A stretch of 6,223 nucleotides of DNA from Hyphomicrobiales bacterium (lineage in GTDB: Bacteria; Pseudomonadota; Alphaproteobacteria; Rhizobiales; Xanthobacteraceae), in the NCBI GenBank assembly GCA_016201085.1, contig JACQDO010000363.1, positions 1-6,223 of the forward strand, read 5' to 3'. A program made the translations under genes and the position numbers. Within the stretch, counting starts at the first letter, position 1. Each line of letters begins with the position of its first letter. Positions 1 through 5,402 of this stretch are shown here, piece after piece. The notes under the pieces are model-generated. The model searched no databases and was not told the DNA's origin. It saw only the letters and a list, made by a program, of their open reading frames with translations.

Positions 1-1145
1 GAACCGTCGATATCCATGAGCACCGCGGCGGCTTGGCGGGCGTGATATTCCTGCCCGTATTGGCGCAGCGAGTTTTCGATCGCCTGATCGGCCGCCTTTT
101 GCATGTTGGTGTCGAGCGCGGTGCGCACCACGAACACGCGCTCGGTCATCGATTTCGGGAACGTATCGACGAGCTTCTTCATCTCGTCGAAGGCCCAGTC
201 GAGATAGTAATTCGGGGCGCGCTCGTCGCGACGGTCTACCGGAGTCGCCGGATGACGGCGGGCGCCAAACACCTGACCCTCGGTCATGAATCCGGCTTCC
301 ACCAGATTGTCGAGCACGACGTTGGCGCGCGCGCGCGCGGCCGGCAAATTGACGTGCGGCGCGAACTTGGTCGGCGCCTTGAACAGCCCGGCCAGCATGG
401 CGCCTTCCGCCAGGTTGACGTCGCGCGCCGACTTGTTGAAATAATACTGCGACGCCGCGTCCACCCCGAAGGCGCCGCCGCCCATATAGGCGCGGTCGAG
501 GTAGAGCTTCAAAATCTCGTTCTTGGTCAAATGCGCTTCCAGCCACATGGCGAGGAAGGCTTCCTTGATCTTGCGGTCGATGGTGCGCTCGTTCGACAAA
601 AACAGGTTCTTGGCGAGCTGCTGCGACAGCGAGGAGCCGCCCTGCACCACGCCGCCGGCCCTGGTATTGGCCACCAGTGCGCGCGCGGTACCCGGCAAGT
701 CGATGCCGAAATGTTCGTAGAAACGCCGGTCCTCGGTGGCGAGCACCGCCTTGATCAGGTGATCGGGGAACTGGTCGAGCGGTACCGAGTCGTTGTGCCT
801 GATGCCGCGCGAGCCGACCTCGTTGCCGTAGCGGTCGAGGAAGGTCACCGCCAGCTCGGACTTCTTCAGCCAGTCGTCGTCCGAGGTCATCTGGAAGGCC
901 GGCACCGCCAAGGCCAGCATCAGCACGACGCCGACCGTGCCGAGCGAGGCGCCTTCCGAGGCGAGCTCGACCAGCCAGCGCCGCCAGCCGGCGACGTGGA
1001 AGCGGTCCATGAAGGTGGAGAATCGCTCGTAGCTCTCGCGCAGGCCGGAGGCGCCGCGGAACAGGCTGAAATCGACCCAGGCGTCGAGCCCGAGCATCCA
1101 CTTCTTGACGTTCGGCTTCCAGTCCTCGGGGAATAGGTCGCGCAA
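1..1145 (-). CDS. Class A penicillin-binding protein (PBP1A-like), N-terminal part, 3' end outside window
   Basis: Bifunctional peptidoglycan synthase: a membrane-anchored periplasmic enzyme that polymerises lipid II and cross-links the strands. The window holds 381 residues. A basic N-terminus precedes one membrane segment (about 62-86, rich in Val, Leu and Ala). The GT51 glycosyltransferase domain follows: EDRRFYEHFG with the catalytic Glu at 138, GGSSLSQQ at 169-176, RKIKE at 191-195 with the second acidic residue, and KNEILKLYL at 208-216. The visible part ends at AAVLMDIDG, the usual lead-in to the transpeptidase domain, so the Ser active site lies off the left edge. The start is taken as TTG at 1145. 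The frame has a stop at 1176-1178, no ATG or GTG lies between them, and a GGAAG motif sits 12 nt upstream. ATG at 1097 (residue 17) is the alternative. The family call is firm; the exact paralogue and the start are less so. Confidence 0.93.
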   Translation of the reverse strand, partial: MRDLFPEDWKPNVKKWMLGLDAWVDFSLFRGASGLRESYERFSTFMDRFHVAGWRRWLVELASEGASLGTVGVVLMLALAVPAFQMTSDDDWLKKSELAVTFLDRYGNEVGSRGIRHNDSVPLDQFPDHLIKAVLATEDRRFYEHFGIDLPGTARALVANTRAGGVVQGGSSLSQQLAKNLFLSNERTIDRKIKEAFLAMWLEAHLTKNEILKLYLDRAYMGGGAFGVDAASQYYFNKSARDVNLAEGAMLAGLFKAPTKFAPHVNLPAARARANVVLDNLVEAGFMTEGQVFGARRHPATPVDRRDERAPNYYLDWAFDEMKKLVDTFPKSMTERVFVVRTALDTNMQKAADQAIENSLRQYGQEYHARQAAAVLMDIDG

Positions 1146-1197
1146 GGCTTTATGTCGCTTCCGTTCGAAGGGCGCTTACGGTGCGCCGAGGCCCGCC

Positions 1198-1227
1198 AAT
1201 TTACCCGATCGGGGCCCGCCCGGCCAA
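1198..1227 (-). promoter_or_regulatory. Candidate promoter of the PBP gene
   Basis: On the minus strand, TTGGCC (1222-1227) and TAAATT (1198-1203) are separated by 18 nt. Each matches the sigma-70 consensus at 4 of 6 positions. It would start transcription near 1190, giving a leader of about 45 nt before the TTG start. The call rests only on this match and on position. Confidence 0.3.
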
Positions 1228-1354
1228 TGCGGCGGGGGCGGTTAATGGCCCTGTGGTGAACGGAAATTGCGGATAAATTGGGCCGTCCGGAACCATATTG
1301 CCTGGCGGCGGGCGCCTCTTTCTGCTCCCTCCCCCGCTTGTTTGCCGAACCTGT

Positions 1355-1386
1355 CCGCCGAAGCGTAGCGAAGGCGAAAGCGGCGG
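1355..1386. repeat. GC-rich extragenic hairpin, REP-like
   Basis: CCGCCG (1355-1360) pairs exactly with CGGCGG (1381-1386) across a 20-nt interior. An alternative inner pairing is CGCC (1356-1359) with GGCG (1373-1376). The interior text, GAAGCGTAGCGAAGG, resembles short palindromic extragenic elements that I recall as common in Bradyrhizobium-like genomes. No T-run follows, so it does not look like an intrinsic terminator. Only one copy is in the window, so calling it a repeat is inference. Confidence 0.35.
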
Positions 1387-1415
1387 GGGCGAAGGCTACA
1401 CAACGCTAAGAAAGC

Positions 1416-1444
1416 TTGCACTTTGGCTGGATTCTAGCTAAGAA
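1416..1444 (+). promoter_or_regulatory. Candidate promoter and operator of the HigB/HigA-like operon
   Basis: TTGCAC (1416-1421) and TAAGAA (1439-1444) have a 17-nt spacer. The -35 match is fair and the -10 match is poor (3 of 6). An almost perfect inverted repeat overlaps the -10: TTCT (1432-1435), AGCT, one extra A, then AGAA (1441-1444). XRE-type antitoxins typically repress their own operon by binding an inverted repeat over the promoter, so this is a reasonable operator candidate. It lies about 80 nt upstream of the chosen toxin start. Confidence 0.3.
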
Positions 1445-1521
1445 CAAAACAAGAACATGAGGCCTGGCATCGCAAAGGCCCGCGCGGCTTGCGGTTCCAT
1501 CCCAATTCTGGGATATTGGTC

Positions 1522-1902
1522 ATGCGCCCACGACTTGCGAAAGGCGAGAAGCCGCTCGATTGGGTCGGCTCATCGAAGCGGGATTTCCTCGCGTTTCCCG
1601 CTCCCGTACAAGCCGAATTGGGCAACGCGCTCGGCCTGGCGCAATTCGGCGGCAAGCATCCGAAGGCGAAGCCTTGGAAAGGGCAGGGACCGGGGGTGTT
1701 CGAGATCGTTGACGATCACGACGGCAACACCTATCGCGCGGTCTACGCGGTGCGCTTTCGCGAGGTCATTTACGTGCTGCATGCGTTCCAGAAGAAGTCG
1801 CCCAAGGGCATCAACACGGCGCGGACGGATATCGACTTGATCGCGCGGCGGCTCAAGGCCGCGCAACAGGATTATGAGCATCGTTATGGCGAAACGCGCT
1901 AA
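1522..1902 (+). CDS. Type II toxin, HigB/RelE-like, phage Gp49 (DUF891) family
   Basis: A 126-residue small basic toxin of the family annotated as phage-derived Gp49-like or HigB-like. Relatives are ribosome-dependent mRNA endonucleases. Family signatures are WVGSSKRDF (14-22), a LAQFGGKHPKAKP block (39-51), GVFEIVDD (58-65), then YRAVYAVRF (71-79) and VLHAFQKKSPKG (85-96). Arg72, Tyr75, Arg78 and His87 are the likely functional polar residues, by analogy with RelE-fold toxins. ATG at 1522 is chosen because GGGA lies 8 nt upstream and homologues, as remembered, begin shortly before the WVGSS motif. An in-frame TTG at 1489 would add 11 residues with no obvious support. The toxin comes first and its end overlaps the antitoxin start, the usual order for HigBA-type operons. 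Confidence 0.88.
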   Translation: MRPRLAKGEKPLDWVGSSKRDFLAFPAPVQAELGNALGLAQFGGKHPKAKPWKGQGPGVFEIVDDHDGNTYRAVYAVRFREVIYVLHAFQKKSPKGINTARTDIDLIARRLKAAQQDYEHRYGETR

Positions 1903-2233
1903 AAAATCGGCGGCGGAGTCAATCGAGCGCGGCAGCGGCAATGTCTTTGCCGATCTCGGTTTTGCCGACGCCGAGGAGCGGCAGACCAAGCTGCGGCTGG
2001 CCTATGCGCTCAATACGATCATCGACGCACGGCGCCTGACGCAGATGGCGGCGGCCGAACGGCTTGGCCTCAACCAGCCCAAGGTCTCGGCGCTGCGCAA
2101 TTACAAGATCGAAGGATTTTCGGTCGAACGGCTGATGACCTTGCTCACCGCGCTCGACCAGGACGTCGAGATCGTCATTCGCAAGAAGCCCAAATCGCGG
2201 CCGACCGCGCGCATCAGCGTGGTGGCGGCGTGA
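1874..2233 (+). CDS. Type II antitoxin, XRE/HigA-like helix-turn-helix protein
   Basis: A 119-residue partner of the preceding toxin. The segment GSGNVFADLGF (20-30) is characteristic of this antitoxin family. A helix-turn-helix follows at about 55-80, with LTQMAAAERLGLNQPKVSAL as its core, and the conserved GFSVERLMTLLTALDQDVEI (81-100) continues from it. The C-terminus is basic. The protein should neutralise the toxin and repress the operon through the helix-turn-helix. Its start overlaps the toxin gene by 29 nt, which suggests translational coupling. ATG at 1886 is an alternative start giving MAKRAKKSAAE and a 17-nt overlap; neither start has a well-spaced Shine-Dalgarno motif, since AGGA at 1868-1871 is too near the first and too far from the second. 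The family is clear; the start is not. Confidence 0.88.
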   Translation: MSIVMAKRAKKSAAESIERGSGNVFADLGFADAEERQTKLRLAYALNTIIDARRLTQMAAAERLGLNQPKVSALRNYKIEGFSVERLMTLLTALDQDVEIVIRKKPKSRPTARISVVAA

Positions 2234-2293
2234 GGCTTGGACGCTTGCGTTCGAGCGGAAGTTGACTAGCGTTCGTCAAAGAGGATTCGCTTG

Positions 2294-2665
2294 ATGTCTA
2301 AAACGCCGACGATGAATACGCTGTTTTACGGCGATAACCTCAATATTATGCGCGATTACATCGATCCCGCATCGGTCGATCTCGTCTATCTCGATCCGCC
2401 ATTCAACTCGAGCGCCACTTACAACGGGCTATTTAAATCGCCGAGCGGCGAAGGCAGCCAGGCGCAAATTGAGGCGTTCGAGGATTCCTGGCACTGGAAT
2501 GCGCACGCCGAAGACGCCTTCGACCAAGTGGTCAAATCTGGTAACTCCGACGCCGCTGAAATGTTGCGCGCTATGCGCTCGTTTCTGAAAGAAAACGACA
2601 TGATGGCTTACTTGGCCATGATGGCGGTGCGGCTATTGGAATTGCACCGCGTCCGCGATGACGGA
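2294..2665 (+). pseudogene. Truncated DNA methyltransferase (N6/N4, beta class), N-terminal remnant
   Basis: About 124 residues resemble the N-terminus of site-specific DNA methyltransferases (DNA methylase N4/N6 family, type III Mod-like): LFYGDNLNIM, then DLVYLDPPFNSSATYN with the catalytic DPPF motif at 34-37, and later [18 protein letters not shown]. Intact relatives continue with a short DDG-containing segment and then hundreds of residues, including the FxGxG SAM-binding motif. Here the likeness stops at RDDG, near 2665. The same frame stays open to a stop at 3050-3052, but from about 2666 it runs out of frame through the ycgN leader and gene, so that part is not methyltransferase. Without motif I the product cannot be an active methylase. 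AGAGGA lies 8 nt before ATG 2294 (TTG 2291 is also possible), so translation may still begin. It is most likely a relic of a restriction-modification or orphan methylase gene cut by deletion. Confidence 0.8.
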
Positions 2666-2705
2666 GCCAATCCAAGGGGCTACAAGGGGGCAGAGGATTT
2701 CCCTG

Positions 2706-3218
2706 ATGCCCGACAAGCCGCCCCCCTTCTGGCGCACCAAGCGCATGTCCGAGATGACCAAGACGGAGTGGGAGAGCCTGTGCGACGGCTGCGGCCGCTG
2801 CTGCCTCAACAAGCTGATCGACGAGGACACCAACGAGACCGTGTTCACCGACGTCGGCTGCAAGCTGCTCGACGGCGCTACCTGCCGCTGCACCGACTAT
2901 GCCCACCGCCAGGCGCGCGTGCGCGACTGCGTGCGGCTGACCCCGCGCAACGTCAAGCGGCTCGCCTGGCTGCCGCCGACCTGCGGCTACCGGCTGGTGG
3001 CGGAGGGGCGCGATCTGGCCTGGTGGCACCCGCTGGTCTCCGGCACGCCTGAGACGGTGCACCAGGCCGGCATCTCGGTGCGCGGCCGCGTCACCGCCAG
3101 CGAGAAGGACGTGCCGGACGACAAGCTCGAGGGCTACATCGTGAGCTGGCCGGGGAAGTGGCCGAAGGGGGCAAAGCGCAAGCCGGCGAAGGCGAAGGCG
3201 GCGAGCGGGAAGCCTTGA
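2706..3218 (+). CDS. ycgN: YcgN family cysteine-cluster protein (UPF0260)
   Basis: A 170-residue cytosolic protein of the CxxCxxCC (UPF0260/YcgN) family. The biochemical role is not established; the cysteines suggest zinc or iron-sulfur binding. The family opening [20 protein letters not shown] is at 5-24. CDGCGRCC follows, with Cys26, 29, 32 and 33, then Cys52 (GCKLL), Cys60, Cys62, Cys75 and Cys93 (PPTCGYRL). [18 protein letters not shown] (108-125) is also typical. The C-terminus has a Lys/Ala-rich basic tail (about 156-170) beyond the conserved [11 protein letters not shown] 2706 has AGAGGA 8 nt upstream and places the family opening at the right distance; an in-frame ATG at 2658 would add 16 uncharacteristic residues. 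The gene starts about 40 nt after the methyltransferase homology ends, so its original upstream region may have been replaced. It appears intact. Confidence 0.92.
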   Translation: MPDKPPPFWRTKRMSEMTKTEWESLCDGCGRCCLNKLIDEDTNETVFTDVGCKLLDGATCRCTDYAHRQARVRDCVRLTPRNVKRLAWLPPTCGYRLVAEGRDLAWWHPLVSGTPETVHQAGISVRGRVTASEKDVPDDKLEGYIVSWPGKWPKGAKRKPAKAKAASGKP

Positions 3219-3257
3219 GGAACGCGAGCGGTACGATCCGTTGCCTCAAGACCGCGG

Positions 3258-3277
3258 TTGCTATACATGTATAGCAA
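3258..3277. promoter_or_regulatory. Perfect 20-bp palindrome, likely antitoxin operator
   Basis: TTGCTATACATGTATAGCAA reads identically on both strands over all 20 bases. Its right end is 15 nt before the antitoxin ATG and just before its AGGAG ribosome binding site (3280-3284). Ribbon-helix-helix antitoxins bind such symmetric sites to repress their own operon, and the next gene encodes one. TATACA (3262-3267) inside the palindrome could be a -10 element, with TTGCCT (3241-3246) as a -35 at a short 15-nt spacing; that promoter call is weak. The palindrome itself is directly visible. Its role is inferred. Confidence 0.75.
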
Positions 3278-3292
3278 ATAGGAGTTCATCCG

Positions 3293-3583
3293 ATGCTTGC
3301 TCTGCGCCTGCCACCCGCGATCGAAAAACGCCTTGGCGCGTTGGCCAAGAAGACTGGCCGCACCAAGAGCTATTACGCCCGCGAGGCGATTCTGCGGCAC
3401 ATCGAGGATATCGAGGATCAGCATCTTGCGGAGGCGCGGCTCAAGCGTGGCGGACGCAGGAAGAGCCTGAAGGCGCTGGAGCGTCGTAAGGGAGCCACAG
3501 ACGCCGATTGGCTGCGCTCGCTATCGGCCAATCTCAGCGAATGGTCTTCGCCGGAAGATGCCAAAGCCTATGACGATTTGTGA
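3293..3583 (+). CDS. Ribbon-helix-helix antitoxin (RelB/CopG-like N-terminus) paired with a PemK-like toxin
   Basis: A 96-residue protein. Residues 1-50 form a ribbon-helix-helix DNA-binding domain: the strand MLALRLPP, helix IEKRLGALAKKTGR, then TKSYYAREAILRHIEDIEDQ, as in RelB/TraY-type antitoxins. Residues 51-67 are a basic linker (KRGGRRKSLKALERRKG). Residues 69-96 end in LSEWSSPEDAKAYDDL, a tail I associate with antitoxins of PemK-like toxins rather than with RelB. It should bind the palindrome upstream through its N-terminus and the toxin through its acidic, aromatic tail. AGGAG lies 8 nt before the ATG. The stop overlaps the toxin start by 14 nt, so the two are probably co-translated. 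The RHH and antitoxin call is firm; the mosaic reading of the tail rests on memory of family sequences. Confidence 0.88.
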   Translation: MLALRLPPAIEKRLGALAKKTGRTKSYYAREAILRHIEDIEDQHLAEARLKRGGRRKSLKALERRKGATDADWLRSLSANLSEWSSPEDAKAYDDL

Positions 3584-3908
3584 ACGGTTCGACGTCGCCA
3601 CCGTCCTGTTTCCGTTCATCGATCGCGCACGCGCCAAGCCTCGCCCGGTGCTGGTCCTGTCGGGCGGCGCCTTCAACACCGCGCATGGCGCAACGGTGAT
3701 GGCGATGATTACGACCGCCGCCTTTACACATTGGCCGAGTGACGTGCCCATTTCGGACCTGGCGCGGGCGGGTCTGTCCGCGCCTTCCGTGGTCCGATTC
3801 AAGCTGTTCACTCTGGAGAACGGCATCATCGCGCGGCGCATCGGCCGGCTGTCGCGGGCGGATACGGCAAAGGTCAAGGCGGGGTTGCGCCGCAGCCTCG
3901 GGCGGTAG
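3570..3908 (+). CDS. Type II toxin, PemK/MazF family endoribonuclease
   Basis: A 112-residue PemK/MazF-like toxin. Relatives are ribosome-independent mRNA interferases that stop growth when the antitoxin is degraded. The fold's signatures are in order: FDVATVLFPF (7-16), KPRPVLVLSGGAFN (23-36) with the conserved Arg25-Pro26, VMAMITTA (43-50) with the conserved Thr region, WPSDVPISDLARAGLSAPSV (55-74), then VRFKLFTLENGIIARRIGRL (75-94). Key residues look intact, so it is predicted active. ATG 3570 is preferred because GGAAG (3553-3557) lies 12 nt upstream; ATG 3558, four codons earlier, has that motif directly against it. The start lies inside the antitoxin frame. It converges on the dipeptidase gene with 47 nt between the stops. 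Confidence 0.9.
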   Translation: MTICERFDVATVLFPFIDRARAKPRPVLVLSGGAFNTAHGATVMAMITTAAFTHWPSDVPISDLARAGLSAPSVVRFKLFTLENGIIARRIGRLSRADTAKVKAGLRRSLGR

Positions 3909-3922
3909 TGCACGCGGACAAG

Positions 3923-3937
3923 TCCCCCGCAAGGGGA
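3923..3937. repeat. Short GC hairpin between convergent genes, possible REP-like element or weak terminator
   Basis: TCCCC (3923-3927) pairs with GGGGA (3933-3937) across the 5-nt loop CGCAA. Sequence of the type CCCCGCAAGGGGAGAGG is, from memory, widespread between genes in alphaproteobacteria. It sits between the stops of two convergent genes, where a bidirectional terminator would be expected, but neither strand has a T-run, so termination is doubtful. Confidence 0.35.
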
Positions 3938-3955
3938 GAGGGAAGTGTGGATGCG

Positions 3956-4711
3956 TTACCGCCCCCGCGCCCCAATCGGAAAATCGTGCGAGCGCGCGTC
4001 GGGCAGCGCATAAGTGAAATGCCACCATTCGCGGAAATAGTTCTTGAAGCCGTGCTGGCGCATGGCGGCGTTGAGCGTTAAGCGCGCGCGTTTCTGCTCG
4101 GCTGCAATCGCGTCACTGCGCGTGTGGCTGCGCGCATCGAAGCAGTCGAAGCCGGTGCCCATGTCGAGGCCGTTGTCGGGCGCGCGCTGCGCCGCCGGCC
4201 CGGTGCAGGCGCCGTAGCGCGCACCGCGGTCGAATGCTGCTGCCGGCTGCGCCGGCAGCTTGATCAAAGTGAGATCGATGGCGGTGCCGGTGGAATGCGC
4301 CGACTGCGCCGCGATGTAGCCGAGCGCGAACAGATTGCGCTTCTCCAGCGCCGGATAGAAACGCTTGGTCGGATCGGCCGTGGCACCGTCTTCAGCCCAG
4401 CGCGCCATGGCGGCGACGGCGCGGCGCGGGCGGTAGCAGTCGTAGACCTTGAGACTGAGTTGCTGGCGCGCCAGATCGGCTTGCACGCGAGCGAGCGCCT
4501 GCGCCATCTCGCGCCGCAGCACGCATTCGGCCGCGCCGTAGCCGGGCAGCGGACGGCCGACGAAGTTGTCGATGCCGGCATAGCGCATGTCCTGCACGAT
4601 GGTTGCATCGACCTCGCGCAGATAGACCATGCCGGCGGGCAGGGCATCGCGCGCCATGGCGGGCGCGGCGGCGCCTAAAGCCAATAAAGCCGCGGTGACA
4701 ATAGACTTCAT
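3956..4711 (-). CDS. D-alanyl-D-alanine dipeptidase, VanX family, secreted
   Basis: A 251-residue zinc peptidase of the VanX/DdpX/PcgL family (M15D), which splits D-Ala-D-Ala. A signal peptide (MKSIVTAALLALGAAAPAMA, 1-20, ending in an Ala-x-Ala site) points to the periplasm. Zinc and catalytic motifs are present: YDCYRP at 90-95 with the conserved Arg94, SAHSTGTAID at 137-146 (ligands His139 and Asp146), and EWWH at 228-231 (catalytic Glu228, ligand His231). It therefore looks active. No vanA- or vanH-like genes are nearby, so a role in recycling cell-wall dipeptide is more likely than glycopeptide resistance. The ATG at 4711 is chosen because it begins the signal peptide directly; a GTG at 4720 would add three residues. 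It is divergent from arsC. Confidence 0.93.
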   Translation of the reverse strand: MKSIVTAALLALGAAAPAMARDALPAGMVYLREVDATIVQDMRYAGIDNFVGRPLPGYGAAECVLRREMAQALARVQADLARQQLSLKVYDCYRPRRAVAAMARWAEDGATADPTKRFYPALEKRNLFALGYIAAQSAHSTGTAIDLTLIKLPAQPAAAFDRGARYGACTGPAAQRAPDNGLDMGTGFDCFDARSHTRSDAIAAEQKRARLTLNAAMRQHGFKNYFREWWHFTYALPDARSHDFPIGARGR

Positions 4712-4785
4712 GCGCTGCACTTTGCCCCGGCCGGCGCGCTCATGCCACCCCCGCGTTGGGCCCCATTGCCGCGGCGCGCCCGGTG

Positions 4786-4795
4786 GACAATTGTC
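4786..4795. promoter_or_regulatory. 10-bp palindrome in the divergent ddpX-like/arsC intergenic region
   Basis: GACAATTGTC is a perfect 10-bp palindrome lying 65 nt before arsC and 75 nt before the dipeptidase start. It overlaps TTGTCA (4791-4796), a 5-of-6 match to a -35 element; the nearest -10-like hexamer, CGTAAT (4817-4822), is 20 nt away, too far for a good promoter. A second pair, TTGACC (4809-4814) and CATGAT (4833-4838) with 18 nt between, could serve arsC. It would start transcription almost at the AAGGA ribosome binding site (4848-4852). It could bind a repressor, but no regulator gene is in the window. A 10-bp palindrome can occur by chance. Confidence 0.25.
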
Positions 4796-4859
4796 ATCGA
4801 ACCGTCATTTGACCGACGTAATGGTTCCTCGCCATGATCGTGCCAACAAGGATAGCGCC

Positions 4860-5399
4860 ATGACCGAACGCCCCTTCAATGTGCTGTTTCTCTGCACCGG
4901 CAATTCGGCCCGCTCGGTCATGGGCGAGGCCATACTGAACCGGGTCGGCGCCGGCAAATTCCACGCCTACAGCGCCGGCAGCCATCCCAAGGGGCAGGTG
5001 CATGCGGAAACGCTGCGTTTGCTGGTGGGCCTCGACTACGACACGTCCAGCTTCCGCTCGAAGTCGTGGAGCGAGTTCGCCCGGCCGGGCGCGCCGGCGC
5101 TCGATTTCGTGTTCACCGTCTGCGACGACGCCGCCGGCGAATCCTGCCCGGTGTGGCCGGGCCAGCCGATGACGGCGCATTGGGGCATTGCCGATCCGGC
5201 CGCGGCCACCGGCTCGGCCGCCGAAGTGGCGCTGGCGTTCAAGCAGGCCTACCGTCTGCTGGCGCAGCGCATCGGCATTTTCGCTTCGCTGCCGATTCGC
5301 TCGCTCGACCGCTTGAGCTTGCAGGCCAAGCTCAAGGAGATCGGGCGCGGCGAGGGCGCCAGCGCCAAGGCGGCGGCCGCCCCGAGCGAGCGCGTTTAA
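4860..5399 (+). CDS. arsC: Arsenate reductase, low-molecular-weight phosphatase type (thioredoxin-dependent)
   Basis: A 179-residue cytosolic enzyme that reduces arsenate to arsenite for export. The phosphatase-type P-loop is VLFLCTGNSARS, with nucleophile Cys12 and Arg18 (CX5R), followed by AYSAGSHPKG at 37-45. FTVCDDAAGESCPVWPG (85-101) supplies Cys88 and Cys96, which correspond to the redox cysteines 82 and 89 of Staphylococcus aureus ArsC, and HWGIADPA (107-114) carries the general acid Asp112. The full cysteine relay is present, so the enzyme should be active and thioredoxin-linked. AAGGA lies 7 nt before ATG 4860. The last 20 or so residues are Ala-rich and nonconserved. The gene ends 3 nt before the ACR3 gene, an obvious operon. 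No arsR precedes it. Confidence 0.95.
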   Translation: MTERPFNVLFLCTGNSARSVMGEAILNRVGAGKFHAYSAGSHPKGQVHAETLRLLVGLDYDTSSFRSKSWSEFARPGAPALDFVFTVCDDAAGESCPVWPGQPMTAHWGIADPAAATGSAAEVALAFKQAYRLLAQRIGIFASLPIRSLDRLSLQAKLKEIGRGEGASAKAAAAPSERV

Positions 5400-5402
5400 C
5401 CC

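Larger units (their letters stand above)
1146..1521. other. 376-bp divergent intergenic region
   Basis: No convincing gene is seen on either strand between the PBP gene (leftward) and the toxin-antitoxin operon (rightward). Short open frames here have no recognisable protein character. The region holds the PBP promoter candidate at 1198-1227, a GC-rich hairpin at 1355-1386, and an AT-richer stretch at about 1400-1460 that is the likely control region of the toxin-antitoxin operon. The change from GC-rich to AT-richer sequence near 1395 may mark the edge of the acquired block; this is inference from composition only. Confidence 0.6.

Noticed and set aside
327..344. Alternating GC run in the PBP gene
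   Set aside because: It encodes the Ala-Arg repeats of a normal helix in the PBP and needs no other explanation.
33..1136. Long plus-strand open frame of 367 codons opposite the PBP gene
   Set aside because: Its translation is rich in Arg, His, Gly and Val with no motifs, while the minus strand gives an unmistakable glycosyltransferase domain. It is a GC-rich antisense shadow.
2242..2279. Small hairpin CGCTTG/CGAGCG (2242-2257) and inverted repeat TTGAC/GTCAA (2262-2279) after the XRE antitoxin
   Set aside because: The arms are short, one pair is a wobble, and no T-run follows. TTGACT has no -10 at a usable distance before the methylase start. Neither a terminator nor a promoter can be supported.
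2666..3052. C-terminal extension of the methylase frame across ycgN
   Set aside because: It is the ycgN gene read in the wrong frame, with no methyltransferase motifs and an Arg/Ala-rich composition.
3956..4711. Vancomycin resistance gene vanX
   Set aside because: The family match is real, but the protein has a signal peptide and no vanH, vanA, vanR or vanS neighbours. Cell-wall dipeptide recycling is the better reading.
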